From: Anoxybacillus tengchongensis
Lineage (GTDB): Bacteria > Bacillota > Bacilli > Bacillales > Anoxybacillaceae
Assembly (NCBI RefSeq): GCF_014201585.1
Contig: NZ_JACHES010000001.1
Coordinates: 310,001-374,000 of the forward strand
DNA: 64,000 nucleotides
Direction of reading: 5' to 3'
The stretch's first letter is position 1, and each line of letters opens with the position of its first letter. A program made the position numbers and the translations under genes. This document shows positions 10,800-20,536 of this stretch, in pieces. The notes beneath the pieces are model-generated. The model saw nothing but the letters and a program-made list of their open reading frames with translations, was not told where the DNA came from and made no database searches.

Positions 10800-11884
10800 T
10801 TGCGGGTCTTGGCTTAATTGGTGGTTCGATTGCGCTTGCTATAAAGCGAGCGCATCCGAACGCGACAATGATCGGATATGACGTATCAGACGAATCGTTG
10901 CGTTTGGCGCGTTCGCTTGGTGTCATTGATGAAGCAGTACCGTCGTTTGCTCATGGGGCATGTGAAGCGGATGTCATCGTGCTTGCTGCCCCTGTCGTTC
11001 AAACGGAGCAATTGCTTCGAGACTTAGTTCATCTCTCGTTGCGACCAAACGTCATTGTAACAGATGTCGGAAGCACAAAAGAGCGCATCGTCAAACAAGC
11101 ATTGCCGTTATTAGAAAAAGGAGCGACGTTTATCGGTGGACACCCGATGGCCGGCTCGCATAAAAGTGGAGTGGCAGCTGCGCGTGCGCATTTGTTTGAA
11201 AATGCGTTTTACATTTTAACACCAACGGAACATGTGAAAGAAGAAGATGTCATACGACTAAAACATTGGCTTGAAGGAACGAAAGCTCATTTTGTTACAT
11301 TAACACCGAAAGAGCATGACCGCATTGCTGGCGTCATTAGCCACTTTCCGCACATCATTGCAGCAAGCCTTGTTCATCAAGCACAGCAGTATGAGCGAGA
11401 AGATGAACTTGTGAGCCGATTAGCGGCAGGTGGATTTCGTGATATTACGCGCATTGCTTCAAGCAATCCGGAAATGTGGCGTGATATTTTCATACATAAT
11501 AAAGAGGAGTTGCTGCAGCTGTTTGATCGTTGGATCGAGGAAATGAAAAAAATCCGCACATACGTTGCTGACGGTGATAGCGAACGCATTTATCAATATT
11601 TTCATGAAGCGAAACAGTTTCGTGATGGGTTGCCTGTTCGAACGAAAGGAGCGATTCCTTCTTTTTACGATTTGTATGTTGATGTGCCAGACTATCCAGG
11701 GGTTATTTCTGAAATTACGGGTTATTTGGCAAAAGCGCGCATTAGTATTACAAACATCCGTATTATTGAAACGCGCGAAGATATTTATGGTGTGCTTCGT
11801 TTAAGCTTTCAAACAGAAGATGACCGTCAACGAGCAAAGCATTGTATTGAAGCAAATACAAACTATGAAACGCACGTTGTGTAA
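10781..11884 (+). CDS. tyrA: Prephenate dehydrogenase
   Basis: TyrA oxidatively decarboxylates prephenate to 4-hydroxyphenylpyruvate with NAD, committing flux to tyrosine. The start is TTG at 10781, giving 367 residues that open with [16 protein letters not shown], the dinucleotide-binding loop. [12 protein letters not shown], with its catalytic histidine, and the [13 protein letters not shown] segment are typical. The last 80 or so residues form an ACT domain ([18 protein letters not shown]), expected to bind tyrosine for feedback. The ribosome site is weak and the start lies inside hisC, which suggests coupling. Confidence 0.95.
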   Translation: MRGNILIAGLGLIGGSIALAIKRAHPNATMIGYDVSDESLRLARSLGVIDEAVPSFAHGACEADVIVLAAPVVQTEQLLRDLVHLSLRPNVIVTDVGSTKERIVKQALPLLEKGATFIGGHPMAGSHKSGVAAARAHLFENAFYILTPTEHVKEEDVIRLKHWLEGTKAHFVTLTPKEHDRIAGVISHFPHIIAASLVHQAQQYEREDELVSRLAAGGFRDITRIASSNPEMWRDIFIHNKEELLQLFDRWIEEMKKIRTYVADGDSERIYQYFHEAKQFRDGLPVRTKGAIPSFYDLYVDVPDYPGVISEITGYLAKARISITNIRIIETREDIYGVLRLSFQTEDDRQRAKHCIEANTNYETHVV

Positions 11885-11898
11885 AAGAGGGTGGAATG

Positions 11899-13185
11899 AT
11901 GGAATTAAAAACAAATATTCATGCATTGCGAGGAGAGATTGCTATCCCGGGAGATAAGTCGATTTCTCACCGCGCCGTTATGTTTGGTGCGCTGGCGAAA
12001 GGGACAACTCGGGTGACAAATTTTCTAACAGGTGAAGATTGTTTAAGTACAATCGATTGTTTTCGAAAAATGGGTGTAGAAATTACGCAACAAGGAAATG
12101 AAGTGATTGTAGAAGGAAAAGGGATTGCCGGTTTAAAAGAGCCTACACATATATTAAATGTCGGCAACTCAGGGACGACGACACGTTTATTGTTAGGCAT
12201 TTTGGCAGCTTGTCCATTCCATGCTTGTTTAATCGGAGATGATTCGATTGCGAAACGACCAATGGATCGCGTCACAAAACCGTTAAAACAAATGGGCGCG
12301 CACATCGATGGAAGGGAACAAGGGCGCTATACACCGTTAGCCATTCGTGGTGGACAACTCCAGCCAATCACATATCATTCCCCTGTTGCGAGCGCACAAG
12401 TAAAATCGGCTATTTTGCTTGCAGGTTTACATGCAGAAGGAACGACTACAGTTACTGAACCTCATCGTTCGCGCGATCATACTGAGCGTATGTTAAGAGC
12501 GTTTGGAGCGGACGTGCATGTCGACGGATTAAGTGTCTCCGTCACAGGAAGACAAACGCTTCAAGCGATTGATATACAAGTGCCAGGTGATATTTCTTCC
12601 GCAGCTTTCTTTTTAGTCGCTGGTGCAATTGTCCCAAATAGTGAAATTACATTAAAGCATGTCGGAATGAATCCGACGCGCACAGGGATTATTGATGTAT
12701 TAAAAGACATGGGGGCAAATATTTCTATTGAAAATGTTCGTCATGAAGAAAGTGAACCTGTAGCCGATATTACCGTTCGTACTTCAACGTTGAAAGCAAC
12801 GCATATCGGAGGAGATATGATCCCACGATTAATTGATGAAATCCCAATCATTGCGCTTTTAGCAACACAAGCAGAAGGAACGACCGTCATTACAGATGCA
12901 AGTGAGTTAAAAGTAAAAGAAACAGATCGTATTGCTACGGTCGTATCCGAGTTACGAAAGCTTGGTGCTCACATCGAAGCGACAGAAGATGGGATGGTTA
13001 TTCACGGAAAAACACCGCTTTATGCGAACGATGTCATTGTTGATAGCTATGGTGATCATCGCATCGGTATGATGTTAGCTATCGCAGCATGCATCACAAA
13101 AGGAAACGTCACTCTCCAACGTCCCGAAGCGATTGCGGTGTCATATCCGGCATTTTTTGAACATTTGCATGCCTTGCAAAGCTGA
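11899..13185 (+). CDS. aroA: 3-phosphoshikimate 1-carboxyvinyltransferase (EPSP synthase)
   Basis: EPSP synthase adds enolpyruvate to shikimate-3-phosphate (called aroE in B. subtilis). From ATG 11899 it has 428 residues; an ATG three bases earlier is possible, but the GAGGG spacing favours the second. Substrate-binding motifs seen are [49 protein letters not shown] and [10 protein letters not shown]. Gly in the LNVGNSGTT loop fits a class II, Bacillus-type enzyme. It is the last gene of the supraoperon and is followed by a strong terminator. Confidence 0.97.
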   Translation: MELKTNIHALRGEIAIPGDKSISHRAVMFGALAKGTTRVTNFLTGEDCLSTIDCFRKMGVEITQQGNEVIVEGKGIAGLKEPTHILNVGNSGTTTRLLLGILAACPFHACLIGDDSIAKRPMDRVTKPLKQMGAHIDGREQGRYTPLAIRGGQLQPITYHSPVASAQVKSAILLAGLHAEGTTTVTEPHRSRDHTERMLRAFGADVHVDGLSVSVTGRQTLQAIDIQVPGDISSAAFFLVAGAIVPNSEITLKHVGMNPTRTGIIDVLKDMGANISIENVRHEESEPVADITVRTSTLKATHIGGDMIPRLIDEIPIIALLATQAEGTTVITDASELKVKETDRIATVVSELRKLGAHIEATEDGMVIHGKTPLYANDVIVDSYGDHRIGMMLAIAACITKGNVTLQRPEAIAVSYPAFFEHLHALQS

Positions 13186-13212
13186 TTCTATGATGGATCA
13201 GCTTCTTTTTTT
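13180..13212 (+). terminator. Terminator of the aro-trp supraoperon
   Basis: A 9-bp stem (13180-13188 with 13195-13203, loop TATGAT) overlaps the aroA stop and is followed by TCTTTTTTT. Confidence 0.9.
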
Positions 13213-13274
13213 GCATGGTTATTTGTTCGGTGGTATGATAAAGCGTGATGATATGAATGATGAGGGTGAGATTG

Positions 13275-14528
13275 ATGAAGACAGTAGATCAAATCGTTCA
13301 ACTCGTTGAACAAGGTGATGTTGAACGCGCATTAGCACTTGCCGAACAAGTGAAACAAAACGGAAACGATGAAGAGCGATATATGTTAGCAGACCAACTA
13401 TTTTCGTGGGGATTGTTAGAAGAGGCGGAATCGCTCGTTCGTATGTTGCTTACACGTTATCCAGACGAACGCGAACTACAACTTTTTTTAGCAGAAATAT
13501 ATACAGAGATGGATAAAGAAGAAGAAGCGCTCGAATTGTTGATGGACATAGAAGAAGATGACCCATATTATGTGCGCGCATGCTTGTTAATGGCAGACCT
13601 TTATCAAATGCAAGGATTAGATGAAGTAAGTGAACAAAAACTACTAAAAGCATATGAAAACATGCCAGACGAACCACTCGTTCAGTTTGCATTAGCAGAG
13701 TTATACTTTACGACCGGTCAATATCAAAAAAGTTTGCTATATTATGAACAAGTCATAAACAAAACAAAAACGCTCGCAGGTACTGTCATTGCCCAGCGCA
13801 TAGCGGAAGCATATAGCTTACTTGGTGAATTTGAACGATCATTATCTTATTATGAAGAAGCATTAAACGAACGTTTCGATGTGCATACGTTATTTCAATA
13901 CGGATTTACAGCATATCAAGCGGAAGCATATAAAACAGCTATCGCGAAATTTAGTGAGCTAAAAGTACTTGATCGCGAGTATGTGCCTCTTTATTTATTT
14001 TTAGCAAAATCGTATGAACAAGAAGGAGATATACAACAAAGTTACGAAATAGCAAAAGAAGGATTAACAATAGATGAATGGAATAAAGAATTACTCGTAT
14101 ATGTTGGGAAAATCGCATTAAAACTCGGCAAGCGAGAGGAAGCGTTGATGTACATTGAAAAAGCGCTCGATATTGATCCGGGTTATTTAGAAGCATTGTT
14201 TATACAGACGAGTTTGCTTTTCCATGAGGAACGGTATGAAGACGTTGTACATGTCATTCAACAAGCGATCGATCAAGGCGAATATGATCCACAATTTGAA
14301 TGGGAACTTGCGAAGGCGAAGCAAAAGCTTGAAATGTATGATCAGGCATTAAATCATTATGAAGAAGCATATACTTTTTTTAAAGATGATCCAAACTTTT
14401 TATATGATTTTGGCTACTTTTTATTTGAGGAGGGAAGAAGAGAAAGAGCAAAAGATATATTTGAACAACTATTACGTATCGATTCGACAAACGAAGAGAT
14501 TGCCCATATGATGTTGCAGTTTGAATGA
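13275..14528 (+). CDS. ypiA: TPR-repeat protein YpiA
   Basis: A 417-residue soluble helical protein built almost wholly of tetratricopeptide-like repeats, for example the block around [20 protein letters not shown] and the [20 protein letters not shown] helix pair. TPR proteins act as scaffolds; a specific partner is not known to me. I choose ATG 13275 with GAGGGTGAG just upstream; upstream in-frame ATGs at 13257 and 13260 are too early. It directly precedes ypiB (8-base frame overlap with the longer YpiB frame), the same pair as in B. subtilis. Confidence 0.88.
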   Translation: MKTVDQIVQLVEQGDVERALALAEQVKQNGNDEERYMLADQLFSWGLLEEAESLVRMLLTRYPDERELQLFLAEIYTEMDKEEEALELLMDIEEDDPYYVRACLLMADLYQMQGLDEVSEQKLLKAYENMPDEPLVQFALAELYFTTGQYQKSLLYYEQVINKTKTLAGTVIAQRIAEAYSLLGEFERSLSYYEEALNERFDVHTLFQYGFTAYQAEAYKTAIAKFSELKVLDREYVPLYLFLAKSYEQEGDIQQSYEIAKEGLTIDEWNKELLVYVGKIALKLGKREEALMYIEKALDIDPGYLEALFIQTSLLFHEERYEDVVHVIQQAIDQGEYDPQFEWELAKAKQKLEMYDQALNHYEEAYTFFKDDPNFLYDFGYFLFEEGRRERAKDIFEQLLRIDSTNEEIAHMMLQFE

Positions 14529-14559
14529 AGTTGTCATTCGGATGCAAGGGGGGAAGGGA

Positions 14560-15084
14560 ATGGTTTCTGTTCGGGAGAAGAAAGAGTTTGTTCGCTGGTT
14601 TTTAAACAATTATCAATTGAAACGGCGTGAATGTGTATGGATTTTAAACTATTTACTTAGTCATGATGCGCTCATGGAAAACGTGCATTTTGTGGAACAT
14701 GCGGAATATTGTCCGCGTGGCATGATGATGTCGACGCATTGTGTAGACGATGTACCGTTTCGATTTTACAAGCAAAATGTCGTCACGACAGATGCAGAAA
14801 AATCGTTTCACGACATTCGTTTAAATCGTGACGAAGATATTTACATTCAGCTCAATTTTCGTGGCGCTTTCCATTCACCACAATACGTGGCGGTGCTTGA
14901 AGAAAATCCGTACATGCCAAAACGAGTGAATAAACAAGATGAACAACTCGTTGAAACAATCGTCCATCAATCGATTCAACATTTTCAACGTCAAAAAATT
15001 ATGCGGCTAATTGACGAGGCGCTTGATCAGCAAGATGAACAAAAGTTTCGTGAGCTGACTGAACAATTAAAAGCGTTGCGCTAA
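14560..15084 (+). CDS. ypiB: UPF0302 protein YpiB with IDEAL domain
   Basis: A 174-residue cytoplasmic protein of the UPF0302 family. The N-terminal domain begins with [19 protein letters not shown], and the C terminus carries an IDEAL domain ([19 protein letters not shown]). Its biochemical role is not established to my knowledge. ATG 14560 follows GGGGGGAAGGG and aligns with the family N terminus; a TTG at 14521 would add 13 unlikely residues. It follows ypiA and ends in a terminator. Confidence 0.88.
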   Translation: MVSVREKKEFVRWFLNNYQLKRRECVWILNYLLSHDALMENVHFVEHAEYCPRGMMMSTHCVDDVPFRFYKQNVVTTDAEKSFHDIRLNRDEDIYIQLNFRGAFHSPQYVAVLEENPYMPKRVNKQDEQLVETIVHQSIQHFQRQKIMRLIDEALDQQDEQKFRELTEQLKALR

Positions 15085-15108
15085 CCTCGTGTTTTCGCAA
15101 CGCTTTTT
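15069..15108 (+). terminator. Terminator after ypiB
   Basis: AAAAGCGTTGCG (15069-15080) pairs perfectly with CGCAACGCTTTT (15096-15107) and leads into T. The stem overlaps the ypiB stop. Confidence 0.9.
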
Positions 15109-15190
15109 ACTATGGTATATATTTGTCACAAAACGTTCAAAAAAATACATATGCGTTTCGTGTAATATGGAAACATAAGGAGTGATTTCA

Positions 15191-15625
15191 ATGAAATGGA
15201 CAGCAAAAGATGTAGACATGTATCAACAAGCGAAAGAGTATGTGGATACCGCGCTCGTTCCGTGTGTACCGATAGGAATCACAAATATGAAAGCGTTTGC
15301 TGAAATGAGCGAGCATACGTTGTTTATTGCAAATGAAGTGGAGCGACAGTTTAAAGGGAGGGTGATGTTATTTCCGCCACTCACATATTTCGTGCAAGAA
15401 CAAATACAAGCGCGGGTGTATGAATGGATAAACATGTTGAAACAAGCAGGATTTCAACATATATGTTTTGTTACTTCGCATGCGGATATTGCGGATGAAT
15501 CGTTTGTGTATGTACCAGCGCTACCGCTTGAACATGCTGATGAAGCATATAAGCAAAAAGTGATGCGCCAACAAGTCGAACAAGTAATGGATGCATTAGT
15601 TACAAAATGGACGTTAAAAAATTAG
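15191..15625 (+). CDS. ypiF: YpiF, DUF2487 family protein
   Basis: A 144-residue protein matching YpiF (DUF2487), found just upstream of qcrABC in Bacillus. It begins MKWTAKDVDMYQQAKEYVDT and contains a central FPPLTYFVQEQIQARVYEW segment; no signal peptide or membrane helix is evident. ATG 15191 lies 8 bases after AAGGAG. A GTG at 15182 is too close to the ribosome site. Its function is unknown, and conserved neighbourhood is the only hint of a link to the respiratory operon. Confidence 0.8.
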   Translation: MKWTAKDVDMYQQAKEYVDTALVPCVPIGITNMKAFAEMSEHTLFIANEVERQFKGRVMLFPPLTYFVQEQIQARVYEWINMLKQAGFQHICFVTSHADIADESFVYVPALPLEHADEAYKQKVMRQQVEQVMDALVTKWTLKN

Positions 15626-15648
15626 ATAGCGTTTACACTATCATTATA

Positions 15649-15677
15649 TTGACCTTGATGGAAACATGATATATCAT
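15649..15677 (+). promoter_or_regulatory. Candidate upstream promoter of qcrABC
   Basis: TTGACC (15649-15654) and TATCAT (15672-15677) are 17 bases apart, ending about 78 bases before qcrA. Confidence 0.4.
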
Positions 15678-15681
15678 TAGG

Positions 15682-15710
15682 TTGTCCTAGTTTTATATAT
15701 GTGTTATAAC
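15682..15710 (+). promoter_or_regulatory. Candidate proximal promoter of qcrABC
   Basis: TTGTCC (15682-15687) and TATAAC (15705-15710) are 17 bases apart, 44 bases before qcrA. With the upstream candidate it would form a tandem pair. Confidence 0.45.
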
Positions 15711-15754
15711 AATTCGTCCGGATGGACTTAACTTTGCATAGAGGGGGGAAAACG

Positions 15755-16264
15755 ATGAGCGAGAAAAAGCATCGCGTGTCAAGACGGCAATTTTTAAACT
15801 ACACGTTAACAGGTGTAGGCGGATTTATGGCAGCTGGTATTTTATCACCAATGGTGCGCTTTGCCTTAGATCCGATCTTAAAAGAAGAAGCTGGGCAAGA
15901 TATGGTTGCGGTTGCCCAAGTGAAAGACATTACGACAGAACCACAGCGCTTCGACTTCAAAGTAAAAGTAAAGGACGCGTGGTATGAGTCAGAAGAGCCA
16001 AGATCGGCTTGGGTATTTAAAGATGAAAACGGGGATATCGTTGCGCTATCGCCAATCTGTAAACATCTTGGCTGTACGGTGAACTGGAACGGTGAAAAAA
16101 GCAATCCAAACCGTTTCTTCTGTCCTTGTCACTATGGATTATACGAAAAGGACGGAACGAACGTGCCAAACACGCCACCACCGGCTCCACTAGACCGTTA
16201 TGAATATGAAGTGAAAGACGGCACGTTGTATTTAGGAAAAGCGAAACCACAAGGGGGTGCGTAA
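15755..16264 (+). CDS. qcrA: Menaquinol:cytochrome c reductase Rieske iron-sulfur subunit
   Basis: QcrA is the 2Fe-2S subunit of the b6c-type complex that passes electrons from menaquinol to cytochrome c at the outer face of the membrane. It has 169 residues from ATG 15755 (GAGGGGGG upstream). The N terminus has a twin-arginine type signal (SRRQFLNYTLTG) running into one membrane helix. The cluster ligands are in CKHLGC (about 102-107) and CPCHYGLY. It is followed by qcrB after 3 bases, so the operon is compact. A longer start at 15722 is not supported. Confidence 0.96.
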   Translation: MSEKKHRVSRRQFLNYTLTGVGGFMAAGILSPMVRFALDPILKEEAGQDMVAVAQVKDITTEPQRFDFKVKVKDAWYESEEPRSAWVFKDENGDIVALSPICKHLGCTVNWNGEKSNPNRFFCPCHYGLYEKDGTNVPNTPPPAPLDRYEYEVKDGTLYLGKAKPQGGA

Positions 16265-16267
16265 TAC

Positions 16268-16942
16268 ATGCTTAATAAGATTTACGATTGGGTTGATGAG
16301 CGGTTAGATATTACGCCTTTGTGGCGCGATATCGCAGATCATGAAGTGCCAGAGCACGTAAACCCTGCGCATCACTTTTCAGCGTTTGTTTACTGCTTTG
16401 GTGGATTGACGTTTTTCGTTACAGTTATCCAAATTTTATCTGGTATGTTTTTAACGATGTATTACGTACCAGATATTAAAAACGCTTGGGAATCTGTTTA
16501 TTACTTACAAAACGAAGTGGCGTTTGGGCAAATTGTGCGCGGTATGCATCACTGGGGGGCAAGCCTTGTTATTGTGATGATGTTTTTACATACGTTGCGC
16601 GTATTTTTCCAAGGTGCTTACAAAAAGCCACGTGAGTTGAACTGGATCGTTGGTGTACTTATTTTTATGGTTATGATGGGTCTTGGCTTCACAGGTTACT
16701 TATTACCTTGGGACATGAAAGCGCTCTTTGCGACAAAAGTCGGATTGCAAATTGCTGAAGCGACACCAGTTATCGGTCCAGCGATTAAAACGTTATTGGC
16801 AGGTCACCATGAAATCGTTGGAGCTCAAACGTTAACGCGCTTCTTTGCGATTCACGTATTCTTCTTGCCAGGGGCGTTATTAGGTTTAATGGCTGCACAC
16901 TTTTTAATGATTCGAAAACAAGGTATCTCTGGTCCACTGTAA
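16268..16942 (+). CDS. qcrB: Menaquinol:cytochrome c reductase cytochrome b subunit
   Basis: QcrB is the membrane cytochrome b6-type subunit with four helices that bind two b haems and the quinol. The 224-residue length is that of the short b6-like protein of Bacillus. Haem-ligand segments are visible: GMHHWGASLVIVMMFLHTLRVF in two pieces (HHWGAS and LHTLRVFFQG) and FAIHVFFLPG with AAHFLMIRKQG. GYLLPWD is the conserved quinol-site loop. ATG 16268 follows AAGGGGGTG at the end of qcrA. Confidence 0.96.
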   Translation: MLNKIYDWVDERLDITPLWRDIADHEVPEHVNPAHHFSAFVYCFGGLTFFVTVIQILSGMFLTMYYVPDIKNAWESVYYLQNEVAFGQIVRGMHHWGASLVIVMMFLHTLRVFFQGAYKKPRELNWIVGVLIFMVMMGLGFTGYLLPWDMKALFATKVGLQIAEATPVIGPAIKTLLAGHHEIVGAQTLTRFFAIHVFFLPGALLGLMAAHFLMIRKQGISGPL

Positions 16943-16967
16943 AATTTAGCATAAGGGAGGGAACGAT

Positions 16968-17735
16968 ATGCATCGCGGAAAAGGGATGAAATTTGTCGGC
17001 GATTCACGCGTGCCTGCCATGCGCAAGCCGAACATTCCGAAAGACTATTCCGAATATCCGGGGAAAACCGAGGCGTTTTGGCCGAACTTTTTATTAAAAG
17101 AATGGATGGTCGGCTCCGTCTTTTTAATCGGCTTTTTATGTTTAACCGTCGCACATCCATCGCCACTTGAGCGAATTGCGGATCCGACAGATACAAGTTA
17201 TATTCCGCTTCCAGACTGGTACTTCTTATTCTTATACCAGTTATTGAAGTACTCATTTGCATCTGGTCCATATACTGTGATCGGAGCGATCGTTATTCCT
17301 GGACTCGCGTTTGGAGCGTTATTGCTTGCACCGTTTTTAGATCGTGGTCCAGAGCGTCGCCCATCGAAGCGCCCAGTTGCTGTCGGTATGATGTTGCTTA
17401 CGCTCGCTGCAATCATTTTCTTAACATGGGAATCTGTCGTCACGCACGACTGGGAAGCGGCTGCTGAGCAAGGAAAAATTCGTGCAGAAGTAGAAATTGA
17501 CAAAAATGCAGAAGGATATAAAATTTTAGAAGCAAACACATGCTTAACATGTCACGGCGAAAACTTACAAGGTGGTCCAGCTGCTCCATCTCTTGTCGGC
17601 ACAGGATTATCTCCTGAGGAAATTGCTAATATTGCGAAAAACGGTCAAGGCGGCATGCCAGGAGGTATTTTCAAAGGTACAGATGAAGAGTTACAAAAGC
17701 TTGCAGAATTCGTTGCAGGTTTAAAAGCAGAATAA
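16968..17735 (+). CDS. qcrC: Menaquinol:cytochrome c reductase cytochrome b/c subunit
   Basis: QcrC is a fusion of subunit IV of the b6f-type complex with a C-terminal cytochrome c domain, the Bacillus arrangement. The 255-residue protein has three membrane helices in the first two-thirds with LPDWYFLFLYQLLKY, then a single c-type haem site CLTCH (about residues 193-197) and a distal methionine region GGMPGG. The c domain would face outward. ATG 16968 follows AAGGGAGGG. A terminator follows the stop, closing the operon. Confidence 0.96.
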   Translation: MHRGKGMKFVGDSRVPAMRKPNIPKDYSEYPGKTEAFWPNFLLKEWMVGSVFLIGFLCLTVAHPSPLERIADPTDTSYIPLPDWYFLFLYQLLKYSFASGPYTVIGAIVIPGLAFGALLLAPFLDRGPERRPSKRPVAVGMMLLTLAAIIFLTWESVVTHDWEAAAEQGKIRAEVEIDKNAEGYKILEANTCLTCHGENLQGGPAAPSLVGTGLSPEEIANIAKNGQGGMPGGIFKGTDEELQKLAEFVAGLKAE

Positions 17736-17741
17736 TTGATG

Positions 17742-17771
17742 AAAGCTGACTGAACATCAGTCAGCTTTTTT
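17742..17771 (+). terminator. Terminator of qcrABC
   Basis: AAAGCTGACTG (17742-17752) pairs perfectly with CAGTCAGCTTT (17758-17768), followed by T. Confidence 0.92.
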
Positions 17772-17793
17772 GTACATATGGGAGGTTCGGTAT

Positions 17794-18363
17794 ATGTTAT
17801 ACATACGTGATTGGTTGATGCATCGCTCGTTTCTTATGCTATTATTGGTCGTCAATGTCATTGGGACAATTTATGGTTATGTATGGTATGGACCACAGTT
17901 GTCGGAAACGCCAACGATTTTTCTTCCGTTTGTCCCGGATAGCCCAACAGCAAGTTTGTTTTTTGTTTTTGTTGTAATCGCCTGGCTTCGTCATACACAT
18001 TGGCCGCTCATGGAAGCGTTGGCGGTTGTTACGCTCGTAAAATACGGTATTTGGGCTGTTGTCATGAATATGCTTGTATTTATTGTGACAGGAGAACTCG
18101 GTTGGGCGGGATGGATGCTCGTTGTATCGCACGGAGCGATGGCGGTGCAAGCAGTGCTATATGCCCCACAGTATCGCATGTCATTTGGTCATGTTGTCAT
18201 CGCTGCCATTTGGACATTGCATAACGACGTCATCGATTACGTGTTTGGGATGATGCCGCAATATCGGATGTTGGCACAATATACGCTACAAATCGGCTAT
18301 TTTACATTTTGGCTAAGCATCGTTTCAATTGCGGTGGCGTACATTTTTTCGCGTCGGCGATAA
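17794..18363 (+). CDS. ypjA: YpjA, DUF1405 membrane protein
   Basis: A 189-residue integral membrane protein of the DUF1405 family with about six hydrophobic helices, beginning MLYIRDWLMHRSFLMLLL. B. subtilis carries ypjA in the same place after qcrC. The start is ATG 17794 behind GGGAGG. No catalytic motif is recognisable to me. The 66-base gap to ypjB has no terminator, so the two may be co-transcribed. Confidence 0.82.
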   Translation: MLYIRDWLMHRSFLMLLLVVNVIGTIYGYVWYGPQLSETPTIFLPFVPDSPTASLFFVFVVIAWLRHTHWPLMEALAVVTLVKYGIWAVVMNMLVFIVTGELGWAGWMLVVSHGAMAVQAVLYAPQYRMSFGHVVIAAIWTLHNDVIDYVFGMMPQYRMLAQYTLQIGYFTFWLSIVSIAVAYIFSRRR

Positions 18364-18429
18364 ATCGAGGTCTATGTCTCTTTTTACGATCATATATTCA
18401 ATAGTAAGATCGTAAGGAGGGACAAGGAG

Positions 18430-19203
18430 ATGCGCATTCGATTCGTCGTGATGTTTATCATCATTTTTTTATTTCCGTATACCGTATATGCAAACGGACA
18501 TGAGTGGGACAAACTCGATCAAATTTCTGACGAAGCGCTTCAGCTAACAAAAAATGATCGCCTGCAAGAAGCAAAGCAGTTATTAGAATATTTCGAAAAA
18601 CAATTTGCATTATTTCGTGAAGACATTCATTCTATGGATGTCATATATGTGTTAACGGCTACGCACGAAGAAGCATTAAAAGCGGTTACGACATCGAGTG
18701 TACCGATGGAACAACGAATCAATCAATTGACGCAATTTCGGCTTGCTGTTGATGCTGTTCACACGAAACATCAACCGCTTTGGAAAGAAATGAAACACGC
18801 TGTCATGTCAGCATTTGAAAAGATGAAGCAAGCGATGGAACGTGAGGACGAACAACTATTTCAACAAGCGTTTCATCAATTTTTACAACGGTATCAACTC
18901 ATTGAACCGAGCGTAAAAATTAACGCCGATCGTGAACAAGTGCAACGTGTATCAGCTCATATTTCTCTTTTAGAAGCTCCTGCTTTTCGTCAATTGCATG
19001 CAACAGAGCGAATGAAAGAGTTGCGACAAATGGAAGAAGATTTGCATGCTTTGTTTGCTGATGAAAAAAAGGAAATGACACTCCCGTCACTTTGGTGGGT
19101 TATGACGTCTATCGGTGGCATGATTATTATGACGTTAACGTATGTAGGATGGCGAAAATATCATGGGGAAAAAGAACGAAAAATGATAAAGGATAAACAA
19201 TAA
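18430..19203 (+). CDS. ypjB: Sporulation protein YpjB
   Basis: A 257-residue protein with an N-terminal signal or anchor segment (RFVVMFIIIFLFPYTVYA), a long helical extracytoplasmic region, and a C-terminal membrane helix (about 220-238, LWWVMTSIGGMIIMTLTYVG) followed by a basic tail. It matches YpjB, a Bacillus family named for its link to sporulation; its mechanism is unknown. The ribosome site AAGGAGGGACAAGGAG lies just before ATG 18430. It ends at a bidirectional terminator shared with ypjC. Confidence 0.85.
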   Translation: MRIRFVVMFIIIFLFPYTVYANGHEWDKLDQISDEALQLTKNDRLQEAKQLLEYFEKQFALFREDIHSMDVIYVLTATHEEALKAVTTSSVPMEQRINQLTQFRLAVDAVHTKHQPLWKEMKHAVMSAFEKMKQAMEREDEQLFQQAFHQFLQRYQLIEPSVKINADREQVQRVSAHISLLEAPAFRQLHATERMKELRQMEEDLHALFADEKKEMTLPSLWWVMTSIGGMIIMTLTYVGWRKYHGEKERKMIKDKQ

Positions 19204-19228
19204 AAGCGTCCGTCGATGGACGCTTTTA
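19202..19228. terminator. Bidirectional terminator between ypjB and the YitT gene
   Basis: AAAAGCGTCC (19202-19211) pairs with GGACGCTTTT (19218-19227). A and T flanks on both sides let it serve the converging genes. Confidence 0.85.
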
Positions 19229-20086
19229 TTCATGTAGCGGTTGTTTATTTTCATCTAGTGTAAATCCTTCACCGTGTACATCGTGTACATCGCTAATGGC
19301 GACAAAGGCATATGGGTCAACGGAAGTGATAATGGATTTTAAACGCGATAATTCGTTTTTAGCTACAACGCAATATAAAACATCTCGTTCGCGTTTTGTA
19401 TAAGAGCCGATTCCTTTTAAAATCGTAACCCCTCGTTCCATTTCCGTCATAATTTTTTCAGAAATTAAATCGCTTTTTTCAGAAATAATGGTTGCTCCTT
19501 TTGCCGCGTATGCTCCTTCCTGTAAAAAGTCAATCACGCGCGCCCCGACAAACACTGCAACGAGCGTATACATGCCTTCACGGTACGGTAAATACGTCAG
19601 CAACGAGAGAAAAATGACACATGAGTCAAACAAAAACATCGTTTTTCCCATACTAATGCTTTTATATTTATATACGAGCCGCGCAATAATATCGACACCG
19701 CCTGTTGTTCCGCCGTAGCGGAAAATAATACCGAGACCGACCCCGATAAACACACCAGCAAACAATGCCGCTAACGTAAGGTCGTTATTGAGCGGAATGT
19801 GAAATCCGTACCGTTGGAAAATCCAAAGAAATACAGATAAACTAACCGTTCCGATAATCGTATAAAAAAACGTCGTCTGCCCAAGCAATTTCCATCCGAT
19901 AAAAAAGAGTGGGATGTTCAGCACTAAGTTTGAGATAGAAGGATCAATGCCAAACAAAAAGTATAAAAGAAGCGTAATCCCTGTAAATCCGCCTTCCGCT
20001 AATTTATTTTCCATATTAAAGTGGACAAGTCCAAACGCAAAAATAGCAGATCCTAGTAAAATAAATGCGACATTTTTTAGTTTCAT
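19226..20086 (-). CDS. ypjC: YitT/YpjC family membrane protein
   Basis: A 286-residue protein of the YitT family (DUF161 membrane part plus C-terminal DUF2179). Five or six hydrophobic helices fill residues 5-170, including GGTTGGVDIIARL; the cytosolic tail has GVTILKGIGSYTKRERDVLYCVV, typical of DUF2179. Substrate and role are not established. The start at 20086 follows GAGGTGAAGAC on the minus strand; the longer open frame up to 20155 lies in the promoter region. It is divergent from ypjD. Confidence 0.88.
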   Translation of the reverse strand: MKLKNVAFILLGSAIFAFGLVHFNMENKLAEGGFTGITLLLYFLFGIDPSISNLVLNIPLFFIGWKLLGQTTFFYTIIGTVSLSVFLWIFQRYGFHIPLNNDLTLAALFAGVFIGVGLGIIFRYGGTTGGVDIIARLVYKYKSISMGKTMFLFDSCVIFLSLLTYLPYREGMYTLVAVFVGARVIDFLQEGAYAAKGATIISEKSDLISEKIMTEMERGVTILKGIGSYTKRERDVLYCVVAKNELSRLKSIITSVDPYAFVAISDVHDVHGEGFTLDENKQPLHE

Positions 20087-20119
20087 CGTCTTCACCTCTC
20101 GAATATGACTGCGTTTTTT

Positions 20120-20149
20120 ATTATAGAGGAATGTCATCGCACCCGTCAA
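20120..20149 (-). promoter_or_regulatory. Promoter of the YitT gene
   Basis: On the minus strand TTGACG (20149-20144) and TATAAT (20125-20120) are 18 bases apart, 33 bases before the start codon. Confidence 0.7.
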
Positions 20150-20155
20150 AAACAT

Positions 20156-20184
20156 TTGTCAAATGCCCCACTTTTAGCTAACAT
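20156..20184 (+). promoter_or_regulatory. Promoter of the ypjD-dapB operon
   Basis: TTGTCA (20156-20161) and TAACAT (20179-20184) are 17 bases apart, 19 bases before the ypjD start. It is back to back with the divergent promoter. Confidence 0.6.
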
Positions 20185-20203
20185 GAATGTAGAGGTGAAG
20201 ACA

Positions 20204-20536
20204 ATGGAAAAAACGATGCGGCAAATGCAACATGAAGTTGACGAATACATTGGACAGTTTAAAGAAGGGTATTTTAGTCCGCTCGCCATGCTGGCTCGTT
20301 TAACAGAAGAATTAGGCGAGTTAGCGCGTGAAGTGAACCATTATTACGGAGAAAAACCAAAAAAGAAAACCGAACAAGAAAAAACAATTCAAGAGGAGCT
20401 AGGCGATTTATTGTTCGTCCTTATATGTATGGCGAATTCGTTACGTATCGATTTACAAGAAGCGCATGATACGGTCATGCATAAATTTCAAACGCGAGAT
20501 CGCGATCGTTGGACAAGAAAGGAAGAGGGAAGATGA
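20204..20536 (+). CDS. ypjD: MazG-like nucleotide pyrophosphohydrolase YpjD
   Basis: A 110-residue all-alpha NTP pyrophosphohydrolase of the MazG/dUTPase superfamily. The metal-binding pattern is clear: [17 protein letters not shown] followed by EEELGDLLF-type [17 protein letters not shown]. Such enzymes hydrolyse nucleoside triphosphates to monophosphates, but the substrate of YpjD is not known to me. ATG 20204 follows AGAGGTGAAG. Its TGA overlaps dapB by 4 bases, so it heads the operon that runs to birA. Confidence 0.9.
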   Translation: MEKTMRQMQHEVDEYIGQFKEGYFSPLAMLARLTEELGELAREVNHYYGEKPKKKTEQEKTIQEELGDLLFVLICMANSLRIDLQEAHDTVMHKFQTRDRDRWTRKEEGR